DNA of 32,812 bases, taken from positions 1 to 32,812 of the forward strand of contig CAYVKX010000008.1 in the NCBI GenBank assembly GCA_964452095.1. The letters run 5' to 3'. Below, in pieces: positions 1-8,710 of this stretch (its first letter is position 1; each line of letters starts with the position of its first letter). A program made the position numbers and the translations under genes. This stretch comes from DUAL01 sp964452095 (GTDB lineage Bacteria; Bacteroidota; Bacteroidia; Flavobacteriales; BACL11). The notes below the pieces were generated by a model. That model was not told where the DNA came from, ran no database searches, and was given only the letters and a program-made list of their open reading frames with translations.

Positions 1-135
1 AACAGGATCGGAAGGAAGAAAGGAAGTTTTCCAACCAAAAGGGGAAGTTACAACTCCTAAACCGATAAAAAATAAGAGTATAATTAAAGTGATTAACCGA
101 TTGTGCAGAAAGTAACGAATGAGTTTATTTAACAT
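1..135 (-). CDS. Heavy-metal efflux RND pump, CusA/CzcA family (N-terminal fragment)
   Basis: Only the first 45 codons lie in the window; the gene runs off the left edge. They encode a short basic N-terminus (MLNKLIRYFLHNRLIT), one hydrophobic helix (residues about 16-30), then SPFGW and FLPSDPV. This is the typical opening of CusA/CzcA-type inner-membrane proton/metal antiporters, where the first transmembrane helix is followed by the start of the periplasmic porter domain. RND pumps of this type work with a periplasmic adaptor and an outer-membrane channel to expel Cu, Ag, Zn, Co or Cd. The HYC_CC_PP gene 99 bp upstream on the same strand is a common partner of such pumps in Bacteroidota. 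The metal cannot be told from this fragment. Confidence 0.82.
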   Translation of the reverse strand, partial: MLNKLIRYFLHNRLITLIILLFFIGLGVVTSPFGWKTSFLPSDPV

Positions 136-200
136 AATATAAAATGATTGATTTGTAAAAAGTATAAATTTCAAAAAGCATTTATACAATAATTAACATA

Positions 201-219
201 GCATTTGCTTAGCAAATGC
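201..219. repeat. Perfect 8-bp inverted repeat between HYC_CC_PP gene and the RND pump
   Basis: GCATTTGC-TTA-GCAAATGC is a perfect 8-bp palindrome with a 3-nt spacer, 15 nt downstream of the HYC_CC_PP stop and 66 nt before the pump start. Neither strand has a T-run directly after it, so it does not look like a classical intrinsic terminator. It could be an RNA processing or attenuation hairpin in the shared transcript, or an operator. Confidence 0.45.
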
Positions 220-233
220 ATCATTTTATATTA

Positions 234-656
234 CTAGAGAAGAAAAGTCTGAATCAGAGCTTGTGTGTTCTGTTTCAGAAAGGGAGGGGGATAATCTAAA
301 TAGGCTAATTTTTCAGCACTATTAAATGAATATAAATTAATGTAAGAAATTACAAATGCAGAAATAAACGAATAGTTTATAGTAGCTGTTTCGGTAGTAA
401 TTTGAGTGTAGTTTTCATTAATCTTCATCTGAAGATATTCATCAGCACAACAAGGTGTTTTTGAATATGAATTTGGATGAGGTTTTTCTTGACATCCCAT
501 TTTCCCATCTACTTCCATACCGCATCCAACCTCACTTTGCCCTACTGACAAAATGCTTTCAGCAAGATTTCCTTTACAATAATGATTGCTAATAGTAAAT
601 CCTATGCTGGAAAACAGAACTGAAACAACTAATAATATGGATAAAAATGCTCTCAC
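234..656 (-). CDS. HYC_CC_PP family protein (metal-efflux-associated)
   Basis: A 140-residue exported or membrane-anchored protein. Residues 1-22 form a hydrophobic signal or anchor. The motifs that name the family are visible: HYC at 25-27, CC at 69-70 and PPP at 123-125. Further cysteines at 45 and 55 and the His/Cys content suggest soft-metal binding in the periplasm. A second hydrophobic stretch lies at about 93-111. In Bacteroidota this family is usually next to CusA/CusB/CusC-type efflux genes, as here. The molecular role is not established; metal sensing, delivery to the pump, or sequestration are all possible. Family assignment rests on motif recall and context. Confidence 0.8.
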   Translation of the reverse strand: MRAFLSILLVVSVLFSSIGFTISNHYCKGNLAESILSVGQSEVGCGMEVDGKMGCQEKPHPNSYSKTPCCADEYLQMKINENYTQITTETATINYSFISAFVISYINLYSFNSAEKLAYLDYPPPFLKQNTQALIQTFLL

Positions 657-696
657 GATTTGTATAACGAAAAAAGAAACCTTTTATTTTATACTG

Positions 697-722
697 CAAA
701 TATAAGCATTTTATTCTTACAA
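697..722 (-). promoter_or_regulatory. Candidate Bacteroidota promoter of the HYC_CC_PP/RND pump operon
   Basis: On the minus strand TATATTTG (704-697) matches the -7 consensus TAnnTTTG exactly, with TTG (722-720) 15 bp upstream. The spacer is a little short. The predicted 5' leader to the ATG at 656 is about 35 nt. No start codon intervenes. Confidence 0.5.
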
Positions 723-729
723 CTATATG

Positions 730-1326
730 CTATATAGCAGAGTATCTTCTATTTACTTCATCCCAATTGATTACATTAAAGAATGCATTGATATAGTCTG
801 GGCGTCTGTTTTGGTAGTTTAAATAGTAAGCATGTTCCCAAACATCTAAGCATAAAATAGGAGTGCAACCGCATTGGTCATCCATTAAAGGATTATCTTG
901 ATTGGCTGTTGATGATACTTTTAACTCTCCATTATTCACTCCAAGCCAAGCCCATCCTGAACCAAATCTTGTAGCGGCAGCTTTTGAGTATTCATCTTTA
1001 AAGTTTTCGAAAGAACCAAATTTAGCATTTATTGCATCTGCAATTGCTCCTGTTGGATTTCCTCCTCCATTTGGGCTCATTGATGTCCAGAACATATTAT
1101 GATTGTAGTACCCTCCACCATTATTTCTTGCACCTCCACTTAGTCCTGGTGCTGCACAAATTTCTTCAATAGATTTTCCTTCCAAATCAGTTCCTGCAAT
1201 AGCATTATTTAGGTTATTTGTGTAACCATTATGATGCTTTGAATGGTGTATTTCCATTGTTCTTGCGTCAATATGTGGTTCTAACGCATCATAAGCGTAA
1301 GGTAATTTTGGTAATTCGAATGACAT
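730..1326 (-). CDS. sodA: Superoxide dismutase, Fe/Mn family (Mn-type signature)
   Basis: Cytoplasmic enzyme of 198 residues converting superoxide to H2O2 and O2; no signal peptide. The four metal ligands are visible as H27 (IHHSKHH), H76 (YYNHNMFW), D161 and H165 (DVWEHAYY). Gly at the GGGYYNH position together with Gln143 in ANQD follows the Mn-type pattern, since Fe-types carry the active-site Gln in the N-terminal domain instead. Metal use in vivo cannot be decided from sequence. Three cysteines (152, 154, 159) cluster just before the DVWEH motif; related flavobacterial enzymes share at least one. It starts 23 bp after the flavin reductase stop, so it may be the last gene of the fumarylacetoacetase operon. 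Confidence 0.95.
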   Translation of the reverse strand: MSFELPKLPYAYDALEPHIDARTMEIHHSKHHNGYTNNLNNAIAGTDLEGKSIEEICAAPGLSGGARNNGGGYYNHNMFWTSMSPNGGGNPTGAIADAINAKFGSFENFKDEYSKAAATRFGSGWAWLGVNNGELKVSSTANQDNPLMDDQCGCTPILCLDVWEHAYYLNYQNRRPDYINAFFNVINWDEVNRRYSAI

Positions 1327-1349
1327 AATTTTATTTTTTAATAGTTAGT

Positions 1350-2189
1350 TTATAATAGTATTTGCCAAGCTTCATCTGCTTTTCCTTGGCTTAATAATTC
1401 TTTTGCAAATATATGTTTTTCTTCTTCTGATTTATTTTCTCTTGCATTAAACTCAATTTTAGCTGGAATATTTTCTGCTGATGCTAAAATTGCTAACTCA
1501 TTCCCAGTTAAAACATTTGAGTTTTTAATATTTTCAGGTAATTTATCAATTCCCATACCTGTTCTTGAAATAGGTTTTGCAATTTCATACAATGAATCTT
1601 TAGTTGTTTTCCCGTACCAATTAGCACCATACCTACTTACAATATTCATTTTAAACGGATTGATATCCCCTTTCTCATCTAAAACATCATCATTGATGTG
1701 CACTTTCAATATCTCAGCAATTACTAAATTCCCTGCACCTCCTTCTTCTCCTAAAACTATAATGTCATTTACTTTACATTCAAAATTTATTGGAGATTCC
1801 AAAACTCTGCTTGGAGAGATTAAATCTGACTTTGCCTCTGTTAGCCCAGATTTTTCAAATTCATTTACCCCTTTTTCAAAGCTACAAGAAGCAAGCGAAA
1901 CTTGTTGTGCTGTATCTTCTGTTACAAGTGAAATTACACATTCTTTTACTTCCATTACATTTTCCAAAGTGTGTTTATTTGTTCCAAATCTTCCACTTTT
2001 TACCGGAGAAAAAACCATAATTGGAGGGTTTACTGAAAAAATATTAAAGAATGAAAATGGTGCTAAATTTTGATTTCCATCTTTATCAATTGTACTTACA
2101 AGCGCAATAGGTCTTGGGGTAATTGCAGATGATAAATAATTATAAAGTCCGTCAGTTTCTCCTTTTGTTATGTCTAATGTTTTTATCAT
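1350..2189 (-). CDS. Flavin reductase family protein (tyrosine-degradation locus)
   Basis: A 279-residue protein. The N-terminal 200 residues form the FMN-binding split-barrel of the flavin reductase/flavoredoxin family: ITPRPIALVST at about 22-32 followed by NLAPFSFFNIFSVNPP. The C-terminal 70 residues are a charged helical extension, KLPENIKNS to DEAWQILL, that I recall in Bacteroidota members. Its ATG overlaps the stop of the upstream fumarylacetoacetase-family gene (ATGA), so the two are translationally coupled. The substrate is unknown. Context suggests a role linked to homogentisate or tyrosine breakdown, perhaps supplying reduced flavin or reducing a quinone by-product; that is inference. 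Confidence 0.82.
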   Translation of the reverse strand: MIKTLDITKGETDGLYNYLSSAITPRPIALVSTIDKDGNQNLAPFSFFNIFSVNPPIMVFSPVKSGRFGTNKHTLENVMEVKECVISLVTEDTAQQVSLASCSFEKGVNEFEKSGLTEAKSDLISPSRVLESPINFECKVNDIIVLGEEGGAGNLVIAEILKVHINDDVLDEKGDINPFKMNIVSRYGANWYGKTTKDSLYEIAKPISRTGMGIDKLPENIKNSNVLTGNELAILASAENIPAKIEFNARENKSEEEKHIFAKELLSQGKADEAWQILL

Positions 2190-3163
2190 TTCTTTAGTTT
2201 TAAAATAGAATGATTTGAATTTGCTTTTACTATTTTGTTTGTAATTTTTCCTAATCCTTCAATCTGCATTTCAATCTCATCTCCTTCACAAATCCATCTT
2301 TCTGTATAATCAGGATTTTCTCTTTTTGCAGTCCCATTTAACTCTAATAAACAACCAGTTCCAACCGTACCAGATCCAATAACATCTCCTGGAAAAAGTT
2401 CTGTTCCGTAAGAAACTCTTTCAATAATTTCTGCAAAAGTCCAATTCATATCCCTGGTATTCCCTTCAGAAAGTAATTCTCCATTCACAAAACATTTCAT
2501 GTTAAGGTCGTATTTTTTACCAAAAGGAGTGTCAATACTTTTACTTTCTAATTCATCAGGAGTAACTAAATAAGGACCTAAAACATTAGCAAAATCTTTT
2601 CCTTTTGCAGGACCAAGATTTAATCTCATTTCCTCCATTTGCAATCTTCTTGCACTTAAATCATTTAGTATGCAAAATCCAGCAATGTGTTTATCTGCAT
2701 CTTTGCTTAAAATATTTTTTCCTCCTTTTCCAATTACAATTGCAAATTCCAATTCATAATCTAATCTTTCAAAATGATCAGGCATTAATTCAATTTTTTC
2801 TCTATCTGCAAAAATTGAATTATGGTTAGAAAAATAAAAAGTTGGGAACTCATCAAATTCAGGAATCATTTTAGCTCCTCTATTTCTTCTGGAAGTTTCT
2901 ACATGCTGCCTAAAAGCATATGCATCTCTGAAAGAAGTTGGATTTGGAATTGGAGACAATAAAGTAATTTCTTCAATATCATGTTTTGTACAATCTTCAT
3001 TACAAATATATTCTGCAATTTTGTCTTGGTAGTTGTCATTCTGAATTAAATCAATAAGTGAAATATCTCCAAAACTTGAATTAAGATTATAAATAGCTGC
3101 ATTCTGAAAAACACCAATTTGTTCAATTGAGTTATCTTGAATTTTATAGGTAAGAAGTTTCAT
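2186..3163 (-). CDS. fahA: Fumarylacetoacetate hydrolase family protein
   Basis: A 325-residue cytoplasmic hydrolase. The FAH fold is recognisable from DYELEFAIVIG (135-145), whose E137 and E139 correspond to the metal-binding glutamates of fumarylacetoacetase, and from NDLSAR (167-172) with the metal-binding Asp168. PGDVIGSGTVGTGC lies in the C-terminal third. It is predicted to cleave fumarylacetoacetate to fumarate and acetoacetate, the last step of the homogentisate route. It is divergent from hmgA-hppD with a 93-bp shared regulatory gap and is coupled to the flavin reductase by a 4-nt overlap. Family membership is firm; exact substrate is inferred from the neighbours. Confidence 0.88.
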   Translation of the reverse strand: MKLLTYKIQDNSIEQIGVFQNAAIYNLNSSFGDISLIDLIQNDNYQDKIAEYICNEDCTKHDIEEITLLSPIPNPTSFRDAYAFRQHVETSRRNRGAKMIPEFDEFPTFYFSNHNSIFADREKIELMPDHFERLDYELEFAIVIGKGGKNILSKDADKHIAGFCILNDLSARRLQMEEMRLNLGPAKGKDFANVLGPYLVTPDELESKSIDTPFGKKYDLNMKCFVNGELLSEGNTRDMNWTFAEIIERVSYGTELFPGDVIGSGTVGTGCLLELNGTAKRENPDYTERWICEGDEIEMQIEGLGKITNKIVKANSNHSILKLKK

Positions 3164-3170
3164 TATTTTG

Positions 3171-3178
3171 CAAAAATA
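3171..3178 (-). promoter_or_regulatory. Candidate -7 box for the fahA operon
   Basis: Minus-strand TATTTTTG fits TAnnTTTG and ends only 7 nt before the fahA ATG, which would give a very short leader. No good -33 TTG is seen, so the call is tentative. Confidence 0.35.
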
Positions 3179-3212
3179 CCAATTTAAAATTTAGAGTACA
3201 TAAAAATCATTC

Positions 3213-3239
3213 TTGTTTATGTTTTAAAATATATATTTG
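3213..3239 (+). promoter_or_regulatory. Candidate promoter of hmgA-hppD-peroxiredoxin operon
   Basis: TTG (3213-3215) and TATATTTG (3232-3239) are separated by 16 bp, close to the Bacteroidota TTG/TAnnTTTG arrangement, with the hmgA ATG 17 nt downstream. It lies back-to-back with the fahA promoter region, so one regulator could control both arms of the pathway. No clear operator palindrome was found. Confidence 0.5.
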
Positions 3240-3256
3240 CATCAAAATATTTAAAG

Positions 3257-4411
3257 ATGCCAAGATACCATAAACAAGGTAAGATACCTCATAAAAGACA
3301 CACCACTTTCAGAAAGGAAGATGGAAGTTTGTATCAAGAAGAATTGTTTGGAACAGCCGGTTTTGCTGGTATGTCGTCATTGATTTATCATTTATATCCG
3401 CCAACAGTTGTTTCGGAAATTAAGAAATTAAAGGATGTAACTCCTAAAATTGCTATTGAAAAAAATATGAAAGCCATGAGTTTTCAAGGTTTTTCAATTC
3501 CACAAGATGAAGATTATTTGGAGAGTAGAAAAGTTCTTTTTGCAAATTCTGATTTACATATTGGACTTGCAAGACCTAAATCTTTTTCTAAGGATTATTT
3601 CTTTAGAAATTCGGATGCAGATGAGATGTTGTTTGTGCATGAAGGAAGCGGGAAGCTTAGAACAATGTACGGAAATATTGACTTTAAATATGGTGATTAT
3701 TTAATAATTCCTAGGGGTGTAACTTATCAAATTGATTTTGACACTGAAGAAAATAGGTTGCTTTTTGTAGAGTCATTCTCACCAATTTTATCTCCTAAAA
3801 GGTATAGAAATCATTTCGGACAATTTTTGGAACATTCTCCATTTTGCGAAAGAGATTTCAGATTGCCGGAAAATTTAGAAACTCATGATGAAGAGGGAGA
3901 GTTTAAAGTTTTATCAAAAAAACAAGGAGTTCTTTGGGAATATACTCATGAGAATCACCCGTTTGATGCAGTTGGTTGGGATGGTTTTCATTATCCTTAT
4001 GCGTTCTCAATTTTTGATTTTGAGCCAATAACAGGTAGAGTTCATTTACCTCCTCCAATACATCAACAATGGGAAGCAGCAGGTTTTGTAGTTTGTTCAT
4101 TTGTTCCAAGAATGTACGATTATCATCCTGAGGCAATTCCAGCTCCTTATCATCATTCAAATATTGATGCAGAAGAATTATTATATTATGTAGATGGAGA
4201 TTTCATGAGTAGAAATAATATTCAGAAAGGACAGATTACTTTGCACCCAGGAGGTATTCCTCACGGGCCTCATCCTGGAGCAATTGAGAGAAGTGTTGGA
4301 AAAACATCAACTGAAGAATTAGCAGTAATGATTGATCCTTTCAATCCTGTTATGATAACAGAAGAAGCTCTAAAACTGGAAGTAGACGATTATTATAAAA
4401 GTTGGAAATAA
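3257..4411 (+). CDS. hmgA: Homogentisate 1,2-dioxygenase
   Basis: A 384-residue cupin-type ring-cleaving dioxygenase that opens homogentisate to maleylacetoacetate using non-heme Fe(II). The iron ligands align with the human enzyme: H300 and E306 (HHSNIDAEELLYY) and H336 (GGIPHGPHPG), with the same 6- and 36-residue spacings. The first cupin half contains FVHEGSG and YGDYLIIPRGVTYQ. Length fits the compact bacterial form. It is first in a plus-strand operon, 12 bp before hppD, the gene for the preceding reaction. Confidence 0.95.
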   Translation: MPRYHKQGKIPHKRHTTFRKEDGSLYQEELFGTAGFAGMSSLIYHLYPPTVVSEIKKLKDVTPKIAIEKNMKAMSFQGFSIPQDEDYLESRKVLFANSDLHIGLARPKSFSKDYFFRNSDADEMLFVHEGSGKLRTMYGNIDFKYGDYLIIPRGVTYQIDFDTEENRLLFVESFSPILSPKRYRNHFGQFLEHSPFCERDFRLPENLETHDEEGEFKVLSKKQGVLWEYTHENHPFDAVGWDGFHYPYAFSIFDFEPITGRVHLPPPIHQQWEAAGFVVCSFVPRMYDYHPEAIPAPYHHSNIDAEELLYYVDGDFMSRNNIQKGQITLHPGGIPHGPHPGAIERSVGKTSTEELAVMIDPFNPVMITEEALKLEVDDYYKSWK

Positions 4412-4423
4412 AAATATATTGAA

Positions 4424-5581
<1,158 letters not shown>

Positions 5582-6130
5582 ATGTTTATGCGTTTTTTGT
5601 TTATTTGTTTAAGTTTTTTGGGATTTAATTCCTGTGCTCAATCAGATAAACAAATAAATGACTCACCAAAAGAACAAATAACTATGTTAAAAATTGGCGA
5701 TAAAGCACCATCAATAAATTCCATTGACCAAAATGGAGATGCAATTACTTTAAAGCAGTTTAAAGGCAAGAAAGTGGTATTATACTTTTACCCAAAAGAT
5801 ATGACTCCAGGATGTACCGTTCAATCTTGTAATTTAAGAGATAACTACCAAATACTTTTAGATATGGGTTATGTGGTGTTGGGTTGCTCGGCTGATAGTC
5901 CGGCAAGGCATCTTAAATTTATTGAAAAACACGAATTGCCTTTCCCACTTATTTCTGATGAAAGCAAAGAAGTGCTAAACGCTTATGGCGTTTGGGGGCC
6001 TAAAAAATTTATGGGTAAGGAATATGATGGAATACACAGAACTACTTTTGTGATTGATGAAAATGGAATAATTGAGGATATTATTACTAAAGTAAAAACA
6101 AAAGAGCATACTGCTCAGATTATTAAATAA
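5582..6130 (+). CDS. bcp: Bcp-type thiol peroxidase, probable lipoprotein
   Basis: A 182-residue protein. Residues 1-17 are hydrophobic and end in FNSC18AQSD, a plausible Bacteroidota lipobox, so the mature enzyme would be lipid-anchored outside the cytoplasm. From residue 35 it is a complete PrxQ/Bcp peroxiredoxin: TPGC78TVQSC83NLRD contains peroxidatic and resolving cysteines in the usual C-x4-C arrangement. The ATG follows the hppD stop directly and is preceded by a purine-rich AGGAGAGG inside hppD. A second possible start is the ATG at 5684 (MLKIGDKAP), which would give an ordinary cytoplasmic Bcp of 148 residues. I prefer the long form because the leader reads as a signal peptide. It reduces H2O2 and organic peroxides at the expense of thiols. 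Confidence 0.85.
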   Translation: MFMRFLFICLSFLGFNSCAQSDKQINDSPKEQITMLKIGDKAPSINSIDQNGDAITLKQFKGKKVVLYFYPKDMTPGCTVQSCNLRDNYQILLDMGYVVLGCSADSPARHLKFIEKHELPFPLISDESKEVLNAYGVWGPKKFMGKEYDGIHRTTFVIDENGIIEDIITKVKTKEHTAQIIK

Positions 6131-6132
6131 GT

Positions 6133-6160
6133 TCCCCTCTAAAAAGAAGGGTTAGGGTTG
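6133..6160. repeat. Degenerate GC-rich intergenic palindrome plus GGGTTAGGGTT tail
   Basis: CCCCTCT-AAAA-AGAAGGG (6134-6151) folds with one mismatch and is followed by TTAGGGTTG. It resembles the cleaner copy at 32733-32760. In this otherwise AT-rich non-coding stretch the motif stands out. It sits just after the peroxiredoxin stop, so it may also stop transcription. The remaining 6161-6364 is non-coding and AT-rich. Confidence 0.45.
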
Positions 6161-6333
6161 CAAGATTGCTTCAAAATAAATTTTTTGCAAAGAGGAAAAA
6201 AGAATGGTTTTTAGTTATTGACTTTTTAGCTGTTAGTTTTTACTAGTTTCTAGTCCCTCATTCACTAGTCACTTTCCCCACCACTCTGTTAATAAGTAAA
6301 TTTATTTTTTAAAAAGACAGCAAAGTGTATTTG

Positions 6334-6341
6334 TAGTTTTG
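6334..6341 (+). promoter_or_regulatory. Candidate -7 box for the OmpA-family lipoprotein gene
   Basis: TAGTTTTG fits TAnnTTTG, 23 nt before the ATG at 6365. The -33 region contains only a T-run, so support is partial. Confidence 0.35.
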
Positions 6342-6364
6342 ATAAATCAGAAAATAAAAAAATT

Positions 6365-7360
6365 ATGCAAAAAATACTGCTCTCTATTTCAGTTGTTTTA
6401 TTAATTCTTTCTTCTTGTGTTACTCCAAAAATTCATAATGTATTGCATGCAGAATATGAAAATGCAAAAACTCAAATTGTAAAGAAAGACAAAAAAATAA
6501 TTTCCCTCAATGAAAAAGTAGAAGAGTTAGAAGGGGAAATTATAAATATTAGAAAACAATTAGATGCCATGCGAAACGATTCTATTCAGAATGGAAAAGC
6601 ATTGGGGCTTTTACAAAATTCCTATGATGAATTAAGCAGTGCTTATGATTTGCTCGCCAGTAAGAATAGCAGAAATATGGCAGAAAAAGCCAAAGAAACC
6701 AAGGCACTTTTAAAGCAATTAGAAGAGGTACAAAATAATCTATTAACAAAAGAAGATGAGCTTAATAATCTTTCCAATTCACTAGCGGAAAAACAAGAGG
6801 CACTTGAAAATGCCCAAAAAGAATTAGAGGCACGCTCGGCAAGAGTTGCCGAATTAGAGTCCATCATCAGCAAAAAAGATTCTATGGTAACTGCCCTAAA
6901 AACAAGGATTTCCAAAGCTCTCATTGGCTTGGAAGGAGAAGGACTTACAGTGGTACAAAAAAATGGGAAAGTATATATTTCCTTAGAAGAAGATTTACTT
7001 TTTGCCTCAGGGAAATACCAAGTTGGTGCACAAGGAACTTCCGCATTAAATAAACTATCTGCTGCACTTGCTAATCAAAACGATTTGGAAATTTTGGTGG
7101 AAGGGCATACCGATAGCATTCCAATAAGTAAAGGGTTTGTAAAAGACAATTGGGATTTGAGTGTGCTAAGAGCAACTGCTGTGGTAAAAGTATTGATGAG
7201 TAACCCTGATTTGAATCCTACTCAGCTTACTGCTGCCGGAAGAGGCGAATATCTTCCATTTAAAACTAATGCAACTTCAGAGGGGAGGTCTGCCAACAGA
7301 AGAATTGAAATTATTTTAGCGCCTAATTTGGATGATTTGTTTGATTTACTAGAAGAATAA
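6365..7360 (+). CDS. OmpA-family lipoprotein with long coiled coil
   Basis: A 331-residue outer-membrane-associated lipoprotein. The signal peptide ends at L15-S-S-C18. Residues about 28-185 are heptad-rich and highly charged, predicted as an extended coiled coil. Residues about 195-318 form an OmpA/MotB peptidoglycan-binding domain with GHTDS (247-251) and the signature from TNATSEGR to NRRIE (301-315). It should tether the outer membrane to peptidoglycan, with the coiled coil as spacer or oligomerisation region. It is a single-gene unit facing radA, whose 3' end it overlaps by 12 nt. Specific partners are unknown. Confidence 0.88.
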   Translation: MQKILLSISVVLLILSSCVTPKIHNVLHAEYENAKTQIVKKDKKIISLNEKVEELEGEIINIRKQLDAMRNDSIQNGKALGLLQNSYDELSSAYDLLASKNSRNMAEKAKETKALLKQLEEVQNNLLTKEDELNNLSNSLAEKQEALENAQKELEARSARVAELESIISKKDSMVTALKTRISKALIGLEGEGLTVVQKNGKVYISLEEDLLFASGKYQVGAQGTSALNKLSAALANQNDLEILVEGHTDSIPISKGFVKDNWDLSVLRATAVVKVLMSNPDLNPTQLTAAGRGEYLPFKTNATSEGRSANRRIEIILAPNLDDLFDLLEE

Positions 7361-8710
7361 ACGAAAAACCTCCTCAATTTTTCCACACTGCTTGATGCTG
7401 ATTTTGAAATCTTTTTTACTGAGTTTAGAATGCTTTGAAATAACGATTTGCTTATAGCCCAACTTTTCAGCTTCTAAAATTCTTTCCTCAATTCTGGTAA
7501 CTGCACGCAATTCTCCTGAAAGTCCAATCTCGGCTGCAAAACAAATTTCCATCCCCAGAGGCACATTTTGGTCGGAAGAAAGCACAGAACAAATTACCGC
7601 CAAATCAGTTGCGGTATCATCAATTTTTATGCCACCAGTAATGTTTAGGAAAACATCTTTTGCACCAAGACGAAAGCCACATCTTTTTTCCAAAACCGCC
7701 AAAAGCATATTTAATCTTTTACCGTCATAGCCAGTTGCAGAGCGTTGGGGAGTACCATAAACGGCAGAGCTAACCAATGATTGAATTTCAAACAGCAAGG
7801 GGCGAATACCCTCAAAAGTTGCTGAAATTGCCACTCCAGATGCCGGTTCATCTCTTTGGGAAATTAAAATTTCACTTGGATTATTTACTTGTCTTAGTCC
7901 GCCTTGTCCCATCTGATAAACCCCTAATTCTGAGGCAGAGCCAAAACGATTTTTTATGGTTCTTAAAATTCTATAAACATGATTTCTATCGCCTTCAAAT
8001 TGTAAAACGGTATCTACCATGTGCTCCAAAATTTTTGGTCCAGCTAAAGTGCCATCTTTGGTAATATGCCCAATTAAAAATACTGCCGTTCCAGTTTCTT
8101 TTGCGAATTTTAATAATTCCCCAGTGCAACTCCTAATTTGAGAAACACTTCCAGGAGTGGAGTCAATTAAAGAGGTATGCAAGGTTTGAATAGAATCGGC
8201 AATTAAAATGTCGGGCTGTAATTGTTCAATTTGCTGAAAGATATTTTGGGTTGAAGTTTCGCACAAAATAAAGCAGTTTTCTGAATTTTCATTGATGCGT
8301 TCAGCACGCATTTTTATTTGTTTTTCGCTTTCTTCCCCAGTTACATAAAGCACTTTTTTGTTTTGCATTTGAAGTGCTAATTGCAAAAGCAAAGTAGATT
8401 TTCCAATTCCAGGATCGCCACCCAAAAGAATAAGCGAACCAGGGACAATGCCATCTCCCAGCACTCTATTTAACTCATTGTCAGGAGTAGCGAATCTTTT
8501 TTCATCAGAAAAATTAATCTCTGAAATTAAAGAAGGGGTGTTTGTTTTACTATTTTTTCCAGTCCAACTTTTAGTTTTTTCATCCCTATTAATCACTTCT
8601 TCCACATAAGTATTCCACTCATTACAAGAAGGACATTTCCCCAACCATTTTGGGGATTGCGTACCACAACTTTGACAAAAAAATGCGGATTGAATTTTCT
8701 TTTTTGCCAT
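7349..8710 (-). CDS. radA: DNA repair protein RadA (Sms)
   Basis: A 453-residue cytoplasmic ATPase that promotes branch migration in recombination. Visible parts in order: N-terminal C4 zinc finger C12-x2-C15 and C26-x2-C29; Walker A GDPGIGKST (98-106); Walker B ILIADS; the RadA-specific KNRFGS (253-258); and a C-terminal Lon-like P-domain with GLSGELRAVTRIEERILEAE. Length is normal. It is the last gene of panC-flippase-rfaE2-radA and overlaps the rfaE2 stop by 1 nt (TAATG). Confidence 0.97.
   Translation of the reverse strand: MAKKKIQSAFFCQSCGTQSPKWLGKCPSCNEWNTYVEEVINRDEKTKSWTGKNSKTNTPSLISEINFSDEKRFATPDNELNRVLGDGIVPGSLILLGGDPGIGKSTLLLQLALQMQNKKVLYVTGEESEKQIKMRAERINENSENCFILCETSTQNIFQQIEQLQPDILIADSIQTLHTSLIDSTPGSVSQIRSCTGELLKFAKETGTAVFLIGHITKDGTLAGPKILEHMVDTVLQFEGDRNHVYRILRTIKNRFGSASELGVYQMGQGGLRQVNNPSEILISQRDEPASGVAISATFEGIRPLLFEIQSLVSSAVYGTPQRSATGYDGKRLNMLLAVLEKRCGFRLGAKDVFLNITGGIKIDDTATDLAVICSVLSSDQNVPLGMEICFAAEIGLSGELRAVTRIEERILEAEKLGYKQIVISKHSKLSKKDFKISIKQCGKIEEVFRLFF

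Noticed and set aside
201..219. Intrinsic terminator between HYC_CC_PP and the RND pump
   Set aside because: Hairpin is perfect but has no T-run on either strand; kept as an inverted repeat only.
6131..6364. Small RNA or short gene in the 234-bp gap
   Set aside because: No open frame with a plausible start, no conserved RNA fold recognised; only repeat remnants and a -7 box.
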